Origin: Bacteroidota bacterium
GTDB lineage: Bacteria > Bacteroidota > Bacteroidia > Bacteroidales > Porphyromonadaceae
Reading direction: 5' to 3'
Length of the DNA: 9,021 nt
NCBI GenBank assembly: GCA_023388555.1
Contig: JAEWGA010000025.1
Location: forward strand, 1 to 9,021
Below, in pieces: positions 5,840 through 9,021 of this stretch (position 1 is its first letter; every line of letters begins with the position of its first letter). The translations under genes were made by a program, and so were the position numbers. A model generated the notes under the pieces. That model did not search any database. It was not told the origin of the DNA and saw nothing but the letters and a program-made list of their open reading frames with translations.

Positions 5840-7504
5840 TTACGGGTGAAAATTCTGGACTCTCATTTGCATTCTCTTAACAGCATTAGCAAATCCTTTT
5901 TCGTATTCACCATAAAATTGGCTCCAATAGGCTTGGTACGACAATTGCTCGGCACACACCTGTATTTGTTGGCGTTCGGCTGTGGTTTTGCTTGCATAAT
6001 CCAGCACCTGTTGGGTTAAGTGGGTTACCACCTCCTTGTGGTTATCATCCGTACGAGGCACTATGCAAACACCTTTGTCCAAGGTTAGTTCGGGTGCATA
6101 CTGTTGCGCCCATCGGCCAAAGCCCGACTTATCGGTGGTAATTGTAGGTACTCCCATAGCAATACTTTCCAAGGGGGTATACCCCCAAGGCTCGTAGTAG
6201 GAGGGGAATAACGTAAGGTCTATGGCGGGGAGTAGTTCGTAGTACGAAGTGTTTAGCAACTTATCCGAAGCCGAGATATAGGCGGGAATATAAACAGGGT
6301 ATATAGGTTTGTTTCTTACCAAGTTAGCAATATGTTTAAGTTGCTGCATAATAGGGCTGTATGCTGCATCGTGCAGCTCGTGAGTAACGTAGGGAGTACA
6401 CATAGGTAAGCTCCATTTTTCGGGGTGCTGCATGCCATATAACAATTCGGGCCTAAGGCGTTGCACCCATCCAGGGACCAATATAAGTGGTACAATAGGT
6501 GTGCTGTTATTGGCTGTTAGCGCTAACTGTTGGAGCATATCAAGGTAAACATCTAACCCCTTGTTACGGTATTCGTTACGCCCCGAGGTGGCAATAATTA
6601 GAGCCTCTTGGGGTAGCTCTGTTCCGTATAATGTTTGTACCAGTTTGGCTATTTGGTTTCGGTTGTGTTGGCGTATTTTTTCGCGCTCGGCAGAGTTGGG
6701 AACAAAGTTGGGTTCAAACCCATTACAAACAATTACGTCGGCACCTTTTTCCAGCAGTTGCCAACACTCTACTTGTGTCACTTCGCTTACTACACCAAAA
6801 GTATCGGCTGCATGCGCGGCTGCTTTTTCTACTTGGTGTTTACACTCAACATGTAGTTCCTGTGCCATTTGGTCGCCATTATACCCAGGCATGCAGCTGT
6901 ATAGGGGCTTCCCATTCCCCGCAATGGAGCGCCCAACGGTGGTGGCATGGGTAATGAAGAAGGTTGCAATATTGGGAGCTTTCAGCTGTAAATAAAGTAA
7001 TCCCATGCCGGTAGTCCACTCGTTAAAGATGGCTAAGGAAAGGGCCTCGGGTACAAGCTGCTGAGCCATAAGCCTAATGGTTTGAGCAGCAGCAATAGCA
7101 AAGAGGCAGGACTCATCGTAGTCGCCGTAGCCTATTTCCCCTTTTATACCATACTTTTCCCACATTAGGTAATAAAGCTGGTCCTTTTGGCTGTACAATG
7201 GCTTATAGTCCACCAAAACGCAGCGCGGACGCCCTGGTACATTCCAATGCCCAACCTTAATGGGGAGTTCCGATTGTTGTTGTATTCGAGCCCAGCAAGA
7301 GTCCAGTGCACCATCCTCTACAAAGTCGGTCTGCTCTATTCCTTGTAACAAAGGCCCTACAAAAACAACCTTCTCGGCACCGTGCTTTTGAGTCATAGTG
7401 GATGCACGAGTGCTAAGCACCGTATATATACCACCTATTTTATTACACACCTCCCAGGAGGTTTCAAATATGAATTCGGGGGTTGTTCCAGCTAATTGTA
7501 TCAT
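5840..7504 (-). CDS. glycogen synthase, GT3 family (eukaryote-like type)
   Basis: The 554-residue protein should transfer glucose from a nucleotide sugar to the growing alpha-1,4-glucan in the cytoplasm. It belongs to GT3 (Glycogen_syn, PF05693), the family of yeast and animal enzymes, rather than to the GT5 GlgA family. The N-terminal signature is FETSWEVCNKIGGIYTVLS (13-31). HATTVGRSIAGNG (186-198) lies in the donor/acceptor cleft region. GRNEYRNKG (308-316) holds Arg309 and Lys315 of the usual G-R-x-E-x-x-N-K-G motif. FPSYYEPWGYTPLES (433-447) holds the paired glutamates Glu438 and Glu446, followed by the SGFGRW turn (460-465). The length fits the bacterial members, which lack the long regulatory tails of animal enzymes. 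It is transcribed alone, with a divergent promoter upstream and a strong terminator downstream. Whether UDP- or ADP-glucose is used cannot be read from the sequence. Confidence 0.93.
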   Translation of the reverse strand: MIQLAGTTPEFIFETSWEVCNKIGGIYTVLSTRASTMTQKHGAEKVVFVGPLLQGIEQTDFVEDGALDSCWARIQQQSELPIKVGHWNVPGRPRCVLVDYKPLYSQKDQLYYLMWEKYGIKGEIGYGDYDESCLFAIAAAQTIRLMAQQLVPEALSLAIFNEWTTGMGLLYLQLKAPNIATFFITHATTVGRSIAGNGKPLYSCMPGYNGDQMAQELHVECKHQVEKAAAHAADTFGVVSEVTQVECWQLLEKGADVIVCNGFEPNFVPNSAEREKIRQHNRNQIAKLVQTLYGTELPQEALIIATSGRNEYRNKGLDVYLDMLQQLALTANNSTPIVPLILVPGWVQRLRPELLYGMQHPEKWSLPMCTPYVTHELHDAAYSPIMQQLKHIANLVRNKPIYPVYIPAYISASDKLLNTSYYELLPAIDLTLFPSYYEPWGYTPLESIAMGVPTITTDKSGFGRWAQQYAPELTLDKGVCIVPRTDDNHKEVVTHLTQQVLDYASKTTAERQQIQVCAEQLSYQAYWSQFYGEYEKGFANAVKRMQMRVQNFHP

Positions 7505-7523
7505 GTTTAGTTTGTGCTTTGGA

Positions 7524-7532
7524 GCAAATATA
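7524..7532 (-). promoter_or_regulatory. candidate -7 promoter element for the glycogen synthase gene
   Basis: The - strand reads TATATTTGC (7532-7524), an exact TAnnTTTGY match ending 20 bp before the ATG. This predicts a leader of only about 10-15 bases. No clear -33 TTTG is seen at the proper distance, so the call rests on the -7 element and position. Confidence 0.5.
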
Positions 7533-7556
7533 GCAGTTATCTGACCATTTCTTGCC

Positions 7557-7565
7557 TATCTTTGC
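7557..7565 (+). promoter_or_regulatory. candidate -7 promoter element for the acyltransferase/omega-amidase pair
   Basis: TATCTTTGC is an exact TAnnTTTGY match 90 bp upstream of the acyltransferase ATG. No good -33 element is visible. It points away from the - strand element at 7524-7532, 24 bp away, so the upstream regions of the two promoters overlap. The predicted leader of about 80 bases contains the hairpin at 7606-7625. Confidence 0.55.
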
Positions 7566-7605
7566 TGTAAAGATATACAGCCGTTAGGCTAAATTATCCT
7601 TAAAC

Positions 7606-7625
7606 GTTCCCCTTTTATAGGGGAC
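7606..7625 (+). promoter_or_regulatory. small leader hairpin upstream of the acyltransferase gene
   Basis: GT-T-CCCCT (7606-7613, one T bulged) pairs with AGGGGAC (7619-7625) around TTTAT, giving seven pairs. There is no T-run after it. It lies about 30 bases before the start codon inside the predicted leader. Any role in expression is a guess. Confidence 0.3.
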
Positions 7626-7655
7626 TATTATGTTACTTACGTCGTTATAGCTATT

Positions 7656-8231
7656 ATGCAAACATCTATATTGGGTACTGTTGCGCCTAAGCCCACCTTT
7701 TTTTTGCGCCTATTGCGGTGGATGGGCTGGACACCTCTTATTCCAGCAGCTCTGCAGCGGAAATCGGTTATATGTGTGGCACCACATACCAGTAATCACG
7801 ATTTCATTTTAGGGTTACTTTACTATTTAGGAGTGGGGCGTAAACCTCGTTTCGTCATGAAAAAAGAGTGGTTTGTGTTCCCCCTATCCCTCCTTTTCCG
7901 TTACTTAGGTGGCACTGCTGTGGACCGCCAAAAGGGTAGCTCCACAGTGGAGATAACGGTGAACCGTATACGAAAACACCAAGACTTTAATATTGCTATT
8001 ACTCCCGAGGGAACAAGGGCGCGCCGGGAAAATTGGCACTCGGGTTTTTACAGGATTGCCTTGCAAGCTGGTGTACCTATCGAGTTGGCCAGAATAGACT
8101 ACCAGCGTAAGGAAGTGGGTATTTTTGAAACATTCCTGCCAACGGGAAATATGGAGGCCGACATCCGCGAAATACGCAAACGCTTTTCTCCCGAAATGGC
8201 TCGCCACCCTAAAAAATTTGCTCCTCTATAA
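7656..8231 (+). CDS. PlsC-like lysophospholipid acyltransferase family protein
   Basis: The 191-residue protein belongs to the PlsC/LPLAT superfamily, which moves acyl chains from acyl-ACP or acyl-CoA to lysophosphatidate or related acceptors at the inner membrane face. The catalytic H-x4-D motif is HTSNHD (His44, Asp49). Motif II is GGTAVDR (85-91), and motif III is TPEGTRAR (116-123). The hydrophobic segments at about 50-60 and 73-85 suggest membrane association. It is short compared with typical PlsC (about 240 residues) and lacks a long N-terminal membrane segment, but many Bacteroidota LPLAT proteins have this size. The acceptor could be lysophosphatidate, an aminolipid precursor or another lysolipid, so no gene symbol is given. 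The omega-amidase gene begins 8 bp after its stop, and the two are probably cotranscribed without an obvious metabolic link. Confidence 0.88.
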   Translation: MQTSILGTVAPKPTFFLRLLRWMGWTPLIPAALQRKSVICVAPHTSNHDFILGLLYYLGVGRKPRFVMKKEWFVFPLSLLFRYLGGTAVDRQKGSSTVEITVNRIRKHQDFNIAITPEGTRARRENWHSGFYRIALQAGVPIELARIDYQRKEVGIFETFLPTGNMEADIREIRKRFSPEMARHPKKFAPL

Positions 8232-8239
8232 CCCCAGTA

Positions 8240-9021
8240 ATGCAAAACCAGCTAACCATATCCGTAGTACAAATGCTCCAGCAGGAGGGGCACCCAGAAG
8301 TAAACCACAATAAACTGTGGAGCCTTTTAAGCGACGTCTCCCAAAAAACCGACTTAATTGTGCTGCCCGAGATGTGGAATACTGGCTTTATAACCAACCC
8401 CTCCGCCTTATATAACAACGCTTACGAGCAGGGGCTCCAGGTGATGCGCCAGGTAGCCCAACGGTACAACGCTGCAGTATATGGCTCTTTAATACGGCAC
8501 AGCAACAATGCGTATACCAATACAGGGGTGTTTGTTTACCCTTTTACTAAAACAACAGAGGTAACCTACGATAAGCACCACCTTTTTGTTCCGGGCGGAG
8601 AGGCTCGGTTATTCACTCCTGGAAAGAGGCGTGTAACGGCCGAATACAAAGGATGGAAATTTCGTGTTTGTGTTTGTTACGACCTTAGGTTCCCGGTATG
8701 GTTAAGGTATACCCCTAATATGCCGTACGATGTGTTATTGTGTTGTGCCAATTGGCCCGAGGTTAGGAGTTACGAATGGAAAACTTTGTTGGCCGCTACT
8801 GCCATTCATAACCAAGCTTATGTAGTAGGTTGTAACAGAGTTGGAAACGCCCCTAAAGAACTTTATTACGCAGGCGATAGTGCAATATACAACCCAATAG
8901 GGCAAGCAGTGGCCCAGGTTACACCCCACCAAGAGGGCGTTGTGCATTACACCATAGAAAGGGAGAAATTGGAAAAGTACCGAGCCAAATTTAACCATTT
9001 GGATAACCAGGACCCGTTTGT
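8240..9021 (+). CDS. nitrilase-superfamily omega-amidase (YafV/Nit2-like), 3' end beyond window
   Basis: An open frame runs from the ATG at 8240 to the window end: 260 full codons, no stop. The catalytic triad of the carbon-nitrogen hydrolase family is visible: Glu44 in LPEMWNTGF, Lys112 in YDKHHLF, and Cys146 in CVCYDLRFPVW. The CYDLRFPVW form and the M-W-x-T-G-F block are typical of the YafV/omega-amidase branch. Those enzymes hydrolyse 2-oxoglutaramate or 2-oxosuccinamate to the oxo acid and ammonia, a repair step after glutamine transaminase side reactions. The family is about 255-265 residues long, and FNHLDNQDPF at the cut edge fits the usual C-terminus, so only a few residues should be missing. 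It starts 8 bp after the acyltransferase stop. The substrate is inferred from the family only. Confidence 0.92.
   Translation, partial: MQNQLTISVVQMLQQEGHPEVNHNKLWSLLSDVSQKTDLIVLPEMWNTGFITNPSALYNNAYEQGLQVMRQVAQRYNAAVYGSLIRHSNNAYTNTGVFVYPFTKTTEVTYDKHHLFVPGGEARLFTPGKRRVTAEYKGWKFRVCVCYDLRFPVWLRYTPNMPYDVLLCCANWPEVRSYEWKTLLAATAIHNQAYVVGCNRVGNAPKELYYAGDSAIYNPIGQAVAQVTPHQEGVVHYTIEREKLEKYRAKFNHLDNQDPF

Noticed and set aside
6561..6995. Overlapping + strand open frames (up to 144 codons) inside the glycogen synthase gene
   Set aside because: They are antisense to the conserved GT3 coding sequence, rich in Cys/Ser/Trp in the way typical of shadow frames, and have no promoter of their own.

Overview
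The window looks like chromosomal DNA of a Bacteroidota organism, most likely order Bacteroidales. Three things point there. The malate dehydrogenase closely follows the Bacteroidales type. The glycogen synthase is the GT3 (eukaryote-like) type that Bacteroidales use. Several intergenic regions carry the Bacteroidota promoter element TAnnTTTGY, with no consistent Shine-Dalgarno sequences. The genes are ordinary housekeeping and metabolic genes. I see no phage, transposase, CRISPR array, defence or secretion locus, tRNA or rRNA.

Left part (1-1654, + strand): the 3' end of a biotin operon. It holds the last 40 codons of bioF, then bioG (pimeloyl-ACP methyl ester esterase), then bioC (malonyl-ACP O-methyltransferase), overlapping bioG by 10 bp. 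BioC starts the disguised fatty-acid route to pimeloyl-ACP, BioG ends it, and BioF uses the product. A long hairpin with a T-run follows bioC.

Middle (1674-4961, + strand): a 672-residue Ig-like (Big_5) surface lipoprotein of unknown function. Next comes a malate dehydrogenase gene with its own promoter, a foldable leader and a very strong terminator.

Intergenic island (about 4962-5777): some 800 bp without a credible gene, between two convergent terminators. It is dense in degenerate repeats: a 34-35-bp tandem repeat, a 22-bp tandem repeat, a hairpin resembling dispersed genomic repeats, and an A/C-rich stretch carrying inverted copies of the first repeat's motif. The flanking terminators share almost the same stem and differ by one compensated base pair.

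Right part: a GT3 glycogen synthase on the - strand (7504-5840). A divergent promoter region (about 7505-7655) separates it from a + strand pair, a PlsC-like acyltransferase and a nitrilase-superfamily omega-amidase that runs off the window end. The points most worth a second look are the twin terminators and the repeat island. I found no convincing undescribed multi-gene system.
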